NCBI RefSeq assembly: GCF_001013905.1
Contig: NZ_LN831790.1
Coordinates: forward strand, 3,362,001 to 3,426,000
Reading direction: 5' to 3'
DNA: 64,000 nucleotides
Origin: Streptomyces leeuwenhoekii
GTDB lineage: Bacteria; Actinomycetota; Actinomycetes; Streptomycetales; Streptomycetaceae
In this document: one piece after another, positions 1-7,323 of the stretch
Layout: the number at the start of each line of letters is the position of its first letter
Numbering within the stretch: the first letter of the stretch is position 1
Program-made: the position numbers and the translations under genes
The notes under the pieces: model-generated
The model's input: the letters and a program-made list of their open reading frames with translations, nothing else
Databases searched by the model: none
What the model was told of the DNA's origin: nothing

Positions 1-834
1 GGCGAGCTCGGCGTGCTGCGGGATGACGTTCGGGGCGTGCCCGGACTCGATCCGGCCCCAGGTGACGGCGAGGCCGCTGCGGCTGTCGATGCGCCGGGAG
101 ACCAGCGCGGGCACGTCGGCGACGACCCGGGCGGCGGCGGTGACCAGGTCGGTGGTGAGGTGGGGGCGCGCGGTGTGGCCGCCGGGGCCGTCGAGCGCGA
201 TCTCCAGCCGGTCGCAGGCGGAGGTGATGGGGCCCTCGCGCAGCCCGATGCGCCCGGCGTCCACCCGCGGGTCGCAGTGCACGGCGAGGATCCGGCGGAC
301 CCCCTCCAGCGCCCCGGCCTCAATGGCTTCGGCGGCACCGCCGGGCAGCACCTCCTCTGCCGGCTGGAAGATCATCCGCACGGGCCGGTGCAGCAGCCCC
401 TGGCGGTGCAGCTCGGCGAGGACGAGACCGGCGCCGAGGACGACGGTGGTGTGCACGTCGTGCCCGCAGGCGTGCGCCCGGTCCGGCACCGTCGACCGGT
501 ACGGGCAGTCGCTCTTGGTGTCGGGGATGGGCAGGGCGTCGATGTCAGCCCGCAGGGCGAGTATGCCGGGGCCGCCCGCGCCGCCGGGGCTCTCCCCTCT
601 CCCGACGCCGATGTCGCAGATGAGCCCGGTGCCGGCGGGGAGTACGCGCGGTGCCAGGCCCGCCTTCTCCAGCCGTTCCTTGATCGCTGCGGTGGTGCGG
701 AACTCCTGGTTGCCCAGCTCGGGGTGCATGTGCAGGTCGCGGCGGAAGGCGACGAGCTCGGCGCGCAGTGCCTCGGGCAGCGCGCCGGGAAGCAGGGCTT
801 CTCCGGGAAGGTCGACCTCGGACTCTGGGGACAT
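1..834 (-). CDS. M20-family amidohydrolase, C-terminus cut off by window edge
   Basis: This is a zinc-dependent amidohydrolase/aminoacylase-like peptidase of the M20D type, which removes acyl or amino-acid groups from small amides. The 278 visible codons include HACGHDVHTT (a metal-ligand histidine followed by the aspartate that bridges the metals), an RADIDALP segment just upstream, and FQPAEEVLPGG with the catalytic and metal-binding glutamates. The ATG at 834 is chosen because GAGGGTGAAG lies just upstream and the protein then begins MSPESEVD before the conserved core. The real gene continues to the left of base 1. A weak TACCCT -10 box can be read at 859-854. The long plus-strand reading frames over this stretch are shadows. 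The family call is confident; the substrate cannot be told. Confidence 0.85.
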   Translation of the reverse strand, partial: MSPESEVDLPGEALLPGALPEALRAELVAFRRDLHMHPELGNQEFRTTAAIKERLEKAGLAPRVLPAGTGLICDIGVGRGESPGGAGGPGILALRADIDALPIPDTKSDCPYRSTVPDRAHACGHDVHTTVVLGAGLVLAELHRQGLLHRPVRMIFQPAEEVLPGGAAEAIEAGALEGVRRILAVHCDPRVDAGRIGLREGPITSACDRLEIALDGPGGHTARPHLTTDLVTAAARVVADVPALVSRRIDSRSGLAVTWGRIESGHAPNVIPQHAELA

Positions 835-1287
835 CAGTTGCTTCACCCTCTGAAGGGTAGGACGCCCAGGCGGCCGGTTGACCCGCGATCGACAAAAGTT
901 CAGCCCCTTAGGGGAAGAAAATCTGGTCGCCCCACGCATATCTGTCGAATGTCTTGGGTAAACTCGCCGGTTTTCACCATCGAGCGGATCTCCTGATCCA
1001 TGGGAAGCGGCGACCGCCCCCGCTCCCTGCTACCCGTCCTTCTCACGGATACCACGTCCCGCCCGGCCCACGCGTCCGTGCTCGTCAGGTGGACGGGCGG
1101 GGGCCGGCGGCGGGGGCCGCGCCGGGTCCGTCCGACGGGGGGTGCGACCACGGCTTATGCGGTCAGAAAGCGGTGAAGGGTGTGATGTTCGCCTCTGATG
1201 ATAAATGTCGTGAAAAGAGTCATATCGGCTTCCTCGCCCGGGAGGCCGCCCCGGGTTCGGCGACGGGCCCGCGCTCCGGCCGGGGCT
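835..1287. other. Intergenic region, no convincing gene
   Basis: This 450-base gap lies between the amidohydrolase start and the end of the polysialyltransferase-like gene. It holds a short palindrome CCCCTTAGGGG near 903-913 and a CCCGGG inverted repeat around 1237-1253 that could end transcription of the leftward cluster. A 33-codon minus-strand frame beginning MDQEIRS can be read at about 1001-900, but it has no Shine-Dalgarno sequence or recognisable family. Part of the stretch (about 900-1000 and 1180-1230) is visibly less GC-rich than the genes. Confidence 0.5.
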
Positions 1288-2355
1288 CTACCGGGCGATC
1301 GCCACCGCCGCCAGGCGGTGCACGTCCCGGGCCGAGCCCGTCACCCCGGACAGGAAGCCCTGGGCGCGCGGCGAGGCGTGCTGGGTCAGCCAGGCGGGGT
1401 CGATGTCGCAGACGGCGACCTTCACCTCCGTACCGGCCAGGGCCAGGGGCAGGGTGTGGACGACCGTGGAGGGGAAGCTGAGGACGGTGCGGCCGATGGG
1501 GCCGCGGCGGGCGATCAGCTCCAGGGGCAGGTCGGGGCGGACGATCTGGAGGCCGGTCTCCACGGCCAGCCGGTGGAGCTTCTCGGCGCTCTCGCGCCGG
1601 TGGGCGAAGTAGCGGGTGGCGCCGTGCCGCTTCGCCAGCTCCCGGACGGCGGCCACGTACCGGTCGCCGTCCACGACGCCCGTCTCGACCAGCGAGGTGC
1701 CCACCATGTCGGCGCCCTTGGTCAGGCGGGGCGGGCCGAAGCGGGCGCGGGTCCAGGCGAAGGCGTTGGCGGTGACCGTGACCCCGTCGGGGGCCTGCTC
1801 GATCGGCATGGCGGAGAAGACCGCCACCCGGCGGCCCCGGGACGGGGTCAGTCTGCGGCGGGCGGCGGAGGAGACCGGCGCGAACAGCAGGTCGCGCGGG
1901 CCGGGGCGGCTGCCCTTGCGGTGCCAGCGCACCAGGCGCTCGCCGCGGGCGAGCTGGGTGACGAACTCCATGGTGGCGGTGCCGTCGTCGACGACGACCA
2001 GCTCGCGGGCGCGGGTGATGGTCAGCAGGAGCTGCACATAGCGGGAGAAGGGGTCCCCCATCACGATCCGCTCGGCGCGGCGCAGGGGGCCCATCAGGCC
2101 CCCCACCGTGTGGAAGGGGGCCGCGGCACCGCCGCGGGCCTCCTCCCAGCGGACCTCGTGGCCCTCCCGGCGGGCCAGCTCCGCCATGCGGCGGAGCTGG
2201 CCCCGGGTCATCGGGTCGACGGGCGACAGCACCACCAGGGCGAGTCCCGCGCCGGGCGCGTGCAGGTGCGCCCACTCCAGCACGTTGAGGAGCTGTACCG
2301 GGCTCTCGACGAAGGCGAGAGTGTGGGGGCCGGCATTCCCGGCGCGGGGGCTCAT
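1288..2355 (-). CDS. Polysialyltransferase-like glycopolymer transferase
   Basis: A 355-residue cytoplasmic protein that resembles the alpha-2,8-polysialyltransferase type found in capsule clusters. The beginning HTLAFVESPVQLLNVLEWAH matches the N-terminal FVxSPxQ motif of that family. Further motifs include VVDDGTATME in the middle and YFAHRRESAEKL followed by PLELIARRG and TVLSFPSTVVHTLPLAL, the usual phosphate/CMP-sugar binding half. It probably polymerises or caps a nonulosonate polymer using the CMP-activated sugar made by the two genes upstream. It is the last gene of a leftward run, 51 bases after the NeuB-type gene. The start ATG at 2355 lacks a strong Shine-Dalgarno sequence. Role in a Kdn-containing wall polymer is inferred from context. 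Confidence 0.75.
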   Translation of the reverse strand: MSPRAGNAGPHTLAFVESPVQLLNVLEWAHLHAPGAGLALVVLSPVDPMTRGQLRRMAELARREGHEVRWEEARGGAAAPFHTVGGLMGPLRRAERIVMGDPFSRYVQLLLTITRARELVVVDDGTATMEFVTQLARGERLVRWHRKGSRPGPRDLLFAPVSSAARRRLTPSRGRRVAVFSAMPIEQAPDGVTVTANAFAWTRARFGPPRLTKGADMVGTSLVETGVVDGDRYVAAVRELAKRHGATRYFAHRRESAEKLHRLAVETGLQIVRPDLPLELIARRGPIGRTVLSFPSTVVHTLPLALAGTEVKVAVCDIDPAWLTQHASPRAQGFLSGVTGSARDVHRLAAVAIAR

Positions 2356-2406
2356 CGGCGTACGACCGTCCCGTCGTAGGGCGTGGGGGAAGGGGGGTGG
2401 GCGGGG

Positions 2407-3345
2407 TCAGACGGAGACCGGCTCGCCCGCCGCCGTGGCGATCTCCGCCTCGGCGACGACGCCGGGGACCCGGCGCAGCTTCTTCATGGGGCCGAGCTCG
2501 GAGTCGTAGACCTTCTTCACTCCGTCGCCGAGCGCCTCCTCGATGGTGCGGATGTCGCGGACCAGGCGCGTGAGGCCCTGCGGCTCGACGGAGGCGGCCT
2601 GGTCGGAGCCCCACATGGCGCGGTCGAGGGTGATGTGGCGCTCGACGAAGCAGGCGCCCAGGGCGACGGCGGCGAGGGTGGTCTGCAGACCGGTCTCGTG
2701 GCCGGAGTAGCCGATCGGGACGTTCGGGTACTCCTTCTCCAGCGTGTTGATCACGCGGAGGTTCAGCTCCTCGGCCTTGGCCGGGTAGGTGGAGGTGGCG
2801 TGGCAGAGGAGGATGTTGTCGCTGCCCAGGACCTCGACGGCGTGGCGGATCTGCTTCGGCGTCGACATGCCGGTGGACAGGATGATCGTCTTGCCGGTGG
2901 CGCGCAGGGCGCGCAGCAGCTCGTCGTCGGTCAGGGAGGCGGAGGCCACCTTGTGGGCGGGGACGTCGAACTTCTCCAGGAAGGCGACGGCCTCGGTGTC
3001 CCACGGGGAGGCGAACCAGTCGATGCCCTTGGTCTTGCAGTAGTCGTCGATCTGGCGGTACTCGTCCTCGCCGAACTCCACGCGGTGGCGGTAGTCGATG
3101 TAGGTCATCCGGCCCCAGGGGGTGTCGCGCTCGATGTCCCACTGGTCGCGCGGGGTGCAGATCTCCGGCGTCCGCTTCTGGAACTTCACGGCGTCGCAGC
3201 CGGCCTCGGCGGCCACGTCGATCAGCTTGAAGGCGTTCTCGAGGTCGCCGTTGTGGTTGATGCCGATCTCGCCGGTGACGTAGACGGGGCGGCCGGGGCC
3301 GGCCTCGCGCGAGCCGAGCGTGCGGATGCGGGAGTCGGTGCTCAT
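2407..3345 (-). CDS. neuB: N-acetylneuraminate/Kdn synthase (NeuB-type), SAF domain absent
   Basis: Condenses phosphoenolpyruvate with a hexose (ManNAc or mannose, possibly as the 6-phosphate) to make a nine-carbon nonulosonic acid. The 312-residue TIM barrel shows EIGINHNGD near the N-terminus, VKFQKR, ASPWDTEAV, LSTGMS, CHATSTYPA, GYSGHETG and ERHITLDRAMWGSDQ, all in the family order. The start ATG at 3345 has AAGGA ten bases upstream; a TTG two codons earlier is closer to it and less likely. The gene follows the NeuA-type gene after 13 bases, so the two are co-transcribed. Unusually, the protein ends soon after the barrel and lacks the C-terminal antifreeze-like (SAF) domain of well-studied NeuB enzymes (about 340-350 residues). 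Synthase family is certain; the exact sugar is not. Confidence 0.9.
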   Translation of the reverse strand: MSTDSRIRTLGSREAGPGRPVYVTGEIGINHNGDLENAFKLIDVAAEAGCDAVKFQKRTPEICTPRDQWDIERDTPWGRMTYIDYRHRVEFGEDEYRQIDDYCKTKGIDWFASPWDTEAVAFLEKFDVPAHKVASASLTDDELLRALRATGKTIILSTGMSTPKQIRHAVEVLGSDNILLCHATSTYPAKAEELNLRVINTLEKEYPNVPIGYSGHETGLQTTLAAVALGACFVERHITLDRAMWGSDQAASVEPQGLTRLVRDIRTIEEALGDGVKKVYDSELGPMKKLRRVPGVVAEAEIATAAGEPVSV

Positions 3346-3358
3346 GATCAAGGGGTCC

Positions 3359-4762
3359 TTACTTGGTGGACTGGGTGAGGGGTTCGAGAGGGAGCGGGGT
3401 GAGGGGGTCGGGAGCGGCCGGGGATGCGGACGTCTCGGGGGGCTCGGAGGGCTCGGAGGGCTGGGAGTTCGCGGAGGTCCCGGGGGCCGCGGCGGTCTCG
3501 GGCGTCCCGGGCGTGTCGAGGCCGGGGCCCAGGAGCCAGCCGGCGATCTCCCGGATCGCGCCCTCGCCGCCGGGGACGGTGGTGACCGCGCGGGCGGCGC
3601 CGCGTACGGCGTCGTGGGCGCCGGCGACCGCCACCGGCCAGCCGGCCAGGGCGAAGCACGGCAGGTCGTTGACGTCGTTGCCGACGTAGAGCACGCGCTC
3701 GGGGTCGACGCCCTGCTCCTCGCACCATTGCTTGAGCGCGAGGTCCTTGCGGTCGACGCCGTGCAGCACCGGGATGCGCAGCTTGCGGGCGCGGGCGGCG
3801 ACGACGGGGTTGACCTCGGTGGAGAGGATCAGCATCCGCAGGCCGCTGCGGCGCAGCGCGGCGATGCCGAGTCCGTCGCCGCGGTGCACGGCGACCAGCT
3901 CCCGCCCGTCGGAGTCGATCAGCACCCGGTCGTCGGTCTGGGTCCCGTCGAAGTCGAGGACGACCGCGTCGACGTCTGCGGCGGTGGGCAGCGCGCCGGG
4001 GCGCCCCGCGTCCAGCAGGGGCGCCAGCGCGCGGGCCCGGGCCAGGTCGTGCGGGTCGTCGATCTCCAGGACCCGCGCCGGGTCGGTGCGCACCAGCTCG
4101 GTCCGGCCGAAGAAGCGGTGCCGGTGGGTGCGGAAGCCGGAGGCGTCCATGGCGTAGGCGGCGCCGGTCTCCAGCAGGTCCTGCGGCCGGTCCTGGCGAC
4201 GCGGGCGGAAGGACTTGTCGTGGTTGACGCCCCGGCCACCCCCGTCCGCGGTGTCGCCGGCGTCCGGGTCGCCGGCCGCGTCGCGCCAGAGGAAGCCGTG
4301 GAACGGCGCCACGGTCACCGCCGTGTCGGCGCCCTGCTCGGCGACGGCGGCGGCCACCCCGTCGACGTCCTCGCGGGTGAGGAAGGGGCTGGTGCACTGC
4401 ACCAGCAGCACCACGTCGACGGGGGCGCCGTGCAGGGCCTCGTGGGCGTCCATGGCGTGCAGGACGGCGGCCTCGGAGGTGGCGGTGTCACCGGCGATGG
4501 CGGCGGGCCGCAGCACGATCTCGGCGCCGGCCCGGCGGGCGGCGGCGGCGATGGCCCGGTCGTCGGTGGAGACGACGACGTCGGTCACCAGGCGGGCGGC
4601 GCGGCACTCGCGCACGGCGCGGGCCACCAGCGGCACGCCGCCGACGGGGGCGAGGTTCTTGGCGGGCACGCCCTTGGAACCGCCGCGCGCGGGGATCACC
4701 GCGAGCACGCGGGGCACCGTCGCGCCGCGCCGCGCCGCGGGTTCCGCTTCCGGGGTGGACAT
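3359..4762 (-). CDS. neuA: Bifunctional acylneuraminate cytidylyltransferase-HAD phosphatase
   Basis: A 467-residue two-domain enzyme. Residues 17-255 are a CMP-nonulosonate synthetase: VLAVIPARGGSKGVPAKN at the P-loop-like N-terminus, VSTDD at 65-69 and VQCTSPFLTR at 121-130. Residues 266-410 are a KdsC-like HAD phosphatase with DFDGTQTDD (nucleophile Asp270, Asp272), ILSTE at 312-316 and GNDVND at 361-366. The tail from about 415 is Pro/Thr/Ser-rich. The two activities fit adjacent steps: removing a 9-phosphate from Kdn or Neu5Ac, then charging it with CTP. The start ATG at 4762 has AAGGAG eight bases upstream. The reading frame stays open far upstream (to about 6076), but that extension overlaps the next gene in another frame and is spurious. 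It lies first in a coupled pair with the NeuB-type gene. Confidence 0.9.
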   Translation of the reverse strand: MSTPEAEPAARRGATVPRVLAVIPARGGSKGVPAKNLAPVGGVPLVARAVRECRAARLVTDVVVSTDDRAIAAAARRAGAEIVLRPAAIAGDTATSEAAVLHAMDAHEALHGAPVDVVLLVQCTSPFLTREDVDGVAAAVAEQGADTAVTVAPFHGFLWRDAAGDPDAGDTADGGGRGVNHDKSFRPRRQDRPQDLLETGAAYAMDASGFRTHRHRFFGRTELVRTDPARVLEIDDPHDLARARALAPLLDAGRPGALPTAADVDAVVLDFDGTQTDDRVLIDSDGRELVAVHRGDGLGIAALRRSGLRMLILSTEVNPVVAARARKLRIPVLHGVDRKDLALKQWCEEQGVDPERVLYVGNDVNDLPCFALAGWPVAVAGAHDAVRGAARAVTTVPGGEGAIREIAGWLLGPGLDTPGTPETAAAPGTSANSQPSEPSEPPETSASPAAPDPLTPLPLEPLTQSTK

Positions 4763-4803
4763 GAGCTGGTCTCCTTGTGCTGCGGGGTGGGCGGCCGGGG
4801 TGG

Positions 4804-6144
4804 TCACAGCTCCCCCATCCGCCGGATGACGGGCGCCACGCGCTGCACGCCGTGCCGGTAGGCGCCGCGGGCCGCGCGGCGGACGATCTGCCGGACGGGG
4901 CCGGGCTCCTTCTCGCCGGCGGGGGCGCCCGGCAGCGGGGTGCCGTCGGGGCCGAGGTGGTGGCGGGCGAGGATGCCGGGCAGATAGCCGGGGGCGGTGA
5001 CGGGGGTGTAGTACGGGGTCAGCGGGGGCAGGCCGCCGGGCCGGGCGAGCAGCTTGGCGATGCGTTCGCGGGCGGCGTCGAAGGCGGTGGCGTACGAGCC
5101 CGCTGCCGAGGGGGTGCCCACGGCCGCGACGCCCTGCCGCGCCACCCACTCCTCGTCCGGCACCGGCCGGTGCCCGGCGTCGAGCTGGTCCCAGGAGGCG
5201 AGGCAGCCGGAGCCGGTGAAGTGGTGGTTGCCGAGCGCCTCGCGGATGCCGAGGTCGGTGAGGACGACGGTCGGGATGCGGCGGTGCAGCGCCTCCAGGG
5301 CGGCCGTGGAGCTGACGGTGACCAGCAGGTCGGTGCGGTCCAGGACCTCGCCCATGTGGCCGTAGACCAGGCGGAGGTTGGGCGGCAGCTCGGCCTTCTG
5401 CGCCAGCTTCTGGTAGGGCAGCTCCTCGATGTGGGTGGTGTGCTCGCCGGGCTTGGAGCGCAGCTTCAGCAGCACCTCCCGCTCGGGGTGGCGGCGGGCG
5501 TGCCGGATCAGCCGGTCCAGCAGGTACGCGCGGTCCGCGCGGCTCGCCGGCACGGAGGGCTGGGCGGCGAAGACGACCGTGTAGGGGTCGTGCTCGCCGG
5601 TGTAGGGCGCCCCGCCGAGGAACGGCAGCGCGACCTCGGTGACCGCGGAGGCGTCGGCGCCCACCCCCTCGTACACCGCCCGGAAACGCTCGGCGTCCTG
5701 GCGGGAGTTGGCGAGGACGAGGTCGGCGCCGTGCCGCAGCAGCAGGCCGTCGGCGAGCTTCTCGTAGACGACGCCGACGTAGCCGGTGACGACGACGGGC
5801 CGGTGGGCCCGGTCCTCCCACACCCGCTTCAGGCCGTGCAGCATGGCCTGCACTCCGCCGCCGACCAGGGCGAGGACGAGGACGTCGTACGGCTCCCGCG
5901 CCATGGTGCGCAGGAACTCGACGCCGGTCACCTCGCGGAGCGCGTCGGCGCGGACGCCGACCTCGTCGAGCTGGCGGGCGGTGGGGGTGGCGCGCCCCCG
6001 CAGGAGGTAGCCGTCCAGGCGGAGTTCCGTGCCCCGGGGGGCGGTGCGCTGCGCGGTGAGCGCGCCCCATTTCCACCGGGTGTCGGAATCCGCGAGGACG
6101 GCCACACGGAGGGCCTTCGTCGCACTTGCTGCACTTGCTGGCAC
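4804..6144 (-). CDS. Putative glycosyltransferase (DUF6716-like)
   Basis: A 446-residue soluble protein, probably a GT-B glycosyltransferase of the cluster. The N-terminus LRVAVLADSDTRWKWGALTA and the central VVTGYVGVVYEKLADGLLLR, VVFAAQPSVPASRADR, VLLKLRSKPGEH and VTVSSTAALEALHRRIPTVVL follow the layout of capsule-type transferases in which the second half binds a nucleotide- or lipid-linked sugar. I associate it with the DUF6716 family from memory; no catalytic residue is proven. The GTG start at 6144 is supported by a TAGCGT box seven bases upstream, giving a leaderless transcript. It heads the leftward run that continues into neuA, neuB and the polysialyltransferase-like gene, after a 41-base gap. 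Confidence 0.7.
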   Translation of the reverse strand: MPASAASATKALRVAVLADSDTRWKWGALTAQRTAPRGTELRLDGYLLRGRATPTARQLDEVGVRADALREVTGVEFLRTMAREPYDVLVLALVGGGVQAMLHGLKRVWEDRAHRPVVVTGYVGVVYEKLADGLLLRHGADLVLANSRQDAERFRAVYEGVGADASAVTEVALPFLGGAPYTGEHDPYTVVFAAQPSVPASRADRAYLLDRLIRHARRHPEREVLLKLRSKPGEHTTHIEELPYQKLAQKAELPPNLRLVYGHMGEVLDRTDLLVTVSSTAALEALHRRIPTVVLTDLGIREALGNHHFTGSGCLASWDQLDAGHRPVPDEEWVARQGVAAVGTPSAAGSYATAFDAARERIAKLLARPGGLPPLTPYYTPVTAPGYLPGILARHHLGPDGTPLPGAPAGEKEPGPVRQIVRRAARGAYRHGVQRVAPVIRRMGEL

Positions 6145-6157
6145 GCCGAAGACGCTA
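6145..6157 (-). promoter_or_regulatory. Leaderless promoter -10 box for the leftward glycopolymer genes
   Basis: On the minus strand TAGCGT at 6157-6152 is followed by exactly seven bases (CTTCGGC) and then the GTG start at 6144. TANNNT about seven bases before the first transcribed base is the usual actinobacterial -10 signal, so transcription should begin at or next to the GTG. There is no Shine-Dalgarno sequence. The same hexamer with the same spacing sits before the divergent gene at 6343. Confidence 0.65.
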
Positions 6158-6329
6158 GGAAGGCATTTCTAGGAACCGCCCAACCCGAAAGCAACAAACG
6201 GTTAACAGCACATCGCCGAATGGGGAATCAGCCCGGGTGACGCCCGGAAAAGCGTCTGCTTCACGGCTTCGCCACGCGTCGTTCACTCCGCATCAAACCG
6301 CAGGTAAAGCCGAATGCCGGGCCGCGGCC

Positions 6330-6342
6330 TAGCGTCGCCTGC
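6330..6342 (+). promoter_or_regulatory. Leaderless promoter -10 box for the rightward glycosyltransferase operon
   Basis: TAGCGT at 6330-6335 is followed by seven bases (CGCCTGC) and GTG at 6343. Together with the mirror-image site at 6145-6157 it brackets a 198-base divergent control region (6145-6342). No Shine-Dalgarno sequence precedes the GTG. The control region itself shows no clear operator. Confidence 0.65.
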
Positions 6343-7323
6343 GTGCTCAAGCTCTCCGTCATCGTGCCGTTCTACAACGTGCAGCAATACGCCCCCGACG
6401 CCCTGAGGAGTCTGCGCGCCAACGCGCGGGACGACTTCGAATTCATTCTCGTCGACGACTGCTCGACCGACGGGACACCGGACATTCTCGCGCGCGCGGA
6501 GCGCGAGCTGCCCGGCGCGGTGCTGGTCAGACACGAGCGCAACGGCGGTCTGGCGACCGCCCGCAACACCGGCATAGACCGGGCGCGCGGCGAGTACCTC
6601 ACCTTCCTGGACGGCGACGACTGGCTGGCCCCCGGCTACTACGCCCGGCTGGTCGCCGTGATCGAGGAACTGGGCTGCGACTTCGTGCGCACCGACCATG
6701 TGCAGTGCACGGCGCGGGCCCGCACGGTGCACCGCGTGCCGCACGGCCGCAGGAACGTCCCGCTGCGCCCGCGCGACGCGATCCTGCCGGCCCACCGCTC
6801 GACCTCCGTCGACTACGCCTACGCCTGGGCCGGCGTCTACCACCGCCGGCTCGTCGACCGCGGTCTGCTGCACTTCACCGACGGGCTGCGCACGGCCGAG
6901 GACCGGCCGTGGATCTGGAAGCTGCACCGGGAGGCGGAGTCCTTCGCCGTGACGGGTCTGCTCGGCGTGTTCTACCGGCGGGGGGTCGCCTCGTCGCTGA
7001 CACAGATCGGCGACGCCCGGCAGCTCGACTTCATCCGCGCCTTCGACCAGGTGGTCGCGGAGACGGCCGAGGATCCCGACGCCGCCCGGCTGCTGCCCAA
7101 GGCCGTGCGCACCTACTGCGCCATCATCGCCCACCACCTGGGATCGATCGAGAGGTTCGAGCCGCCCGTGGCCCGCAAGCTGAAGTCGATGTGCGCCGCC
7201 GCGCTGCGGCGGATGCCGCAGGACGCGCTCGAGCAGGTGCTCGGCTCGATGGACGCCGAGCGCGCCGGCCGGCTGCGCCGGCTGCGCCGCCGGCCGGTGC
7301 CCGCCGGGGAGGTGGCGGCGTGA
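6343..7323 (+). CDS. GT2-family glycosyltransferase
   Basis: A 326-residue GT-A fold glycosyltransferase. The N-terminus LKLSVIVPFYNVQQYAPDAL is the typical GT2 first strand, followed by FILVDDCSTDGT, NGGLATARNTGIDRARGEYLTF in two parts, and LDGDDWLAPGYY, where DGDD is the metal/nucleotide-binding DxD region. Later AEDRPWIWKLH carries the likely catalytic Asp. No membrane segment is visible, so it works on the inner face of the membrane on a lipid-linked acceptor or nucleotide-sugar product. It is leaderless at GTG 6343 and its stop overlaps the next gene's GTG (GTGA), so the two are translationally coupled. Confidence 0.88.
   Translation: MLKLSVIVPFYNVQQYAPDALRSLRANARDDFEFILVDDCSTDGTPDILARAERELPGAVLVRHERNGGLATARNTGIDRARGEYLTFLDGDDWLAPGYYARLVAVIEELGCDFVRTDHVQCTARARTVHRVPHGRRNVPLRPRDAILPAHRSTSVDYAYAWAGVYHRRLVDRGLLHFTDGLRTAEDRPWIWKLHREAESFAVTGLLGVFYRRGVASSLTQIGDARQLDFIRAFDQVVAETAEDPDAARLLPKAVRTYCAIIAHHLGSIERFEPPVARKLKSMCAAALRRMPQDALEQVLGSMDAERAGRLRRLRRRPVPAGEVAA

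Noticed and set aside
900..1151. Small minus-strand frames, including a 33-codon one starting MDQEIRS
   Set aside because: No Shine-Dalgarno sequence, no family, and Arg-rich upstream part; kept only as a note in the intergenic entry.
4763..6076. N-terminal extension of the NeuA-HAD frame
   Set aside because: It overlaps the glycosyltransferase gene in another frame, is Arg/Pro-rich, and the ATG at 4762 has an ideal Shine-Dalgarno sequence.
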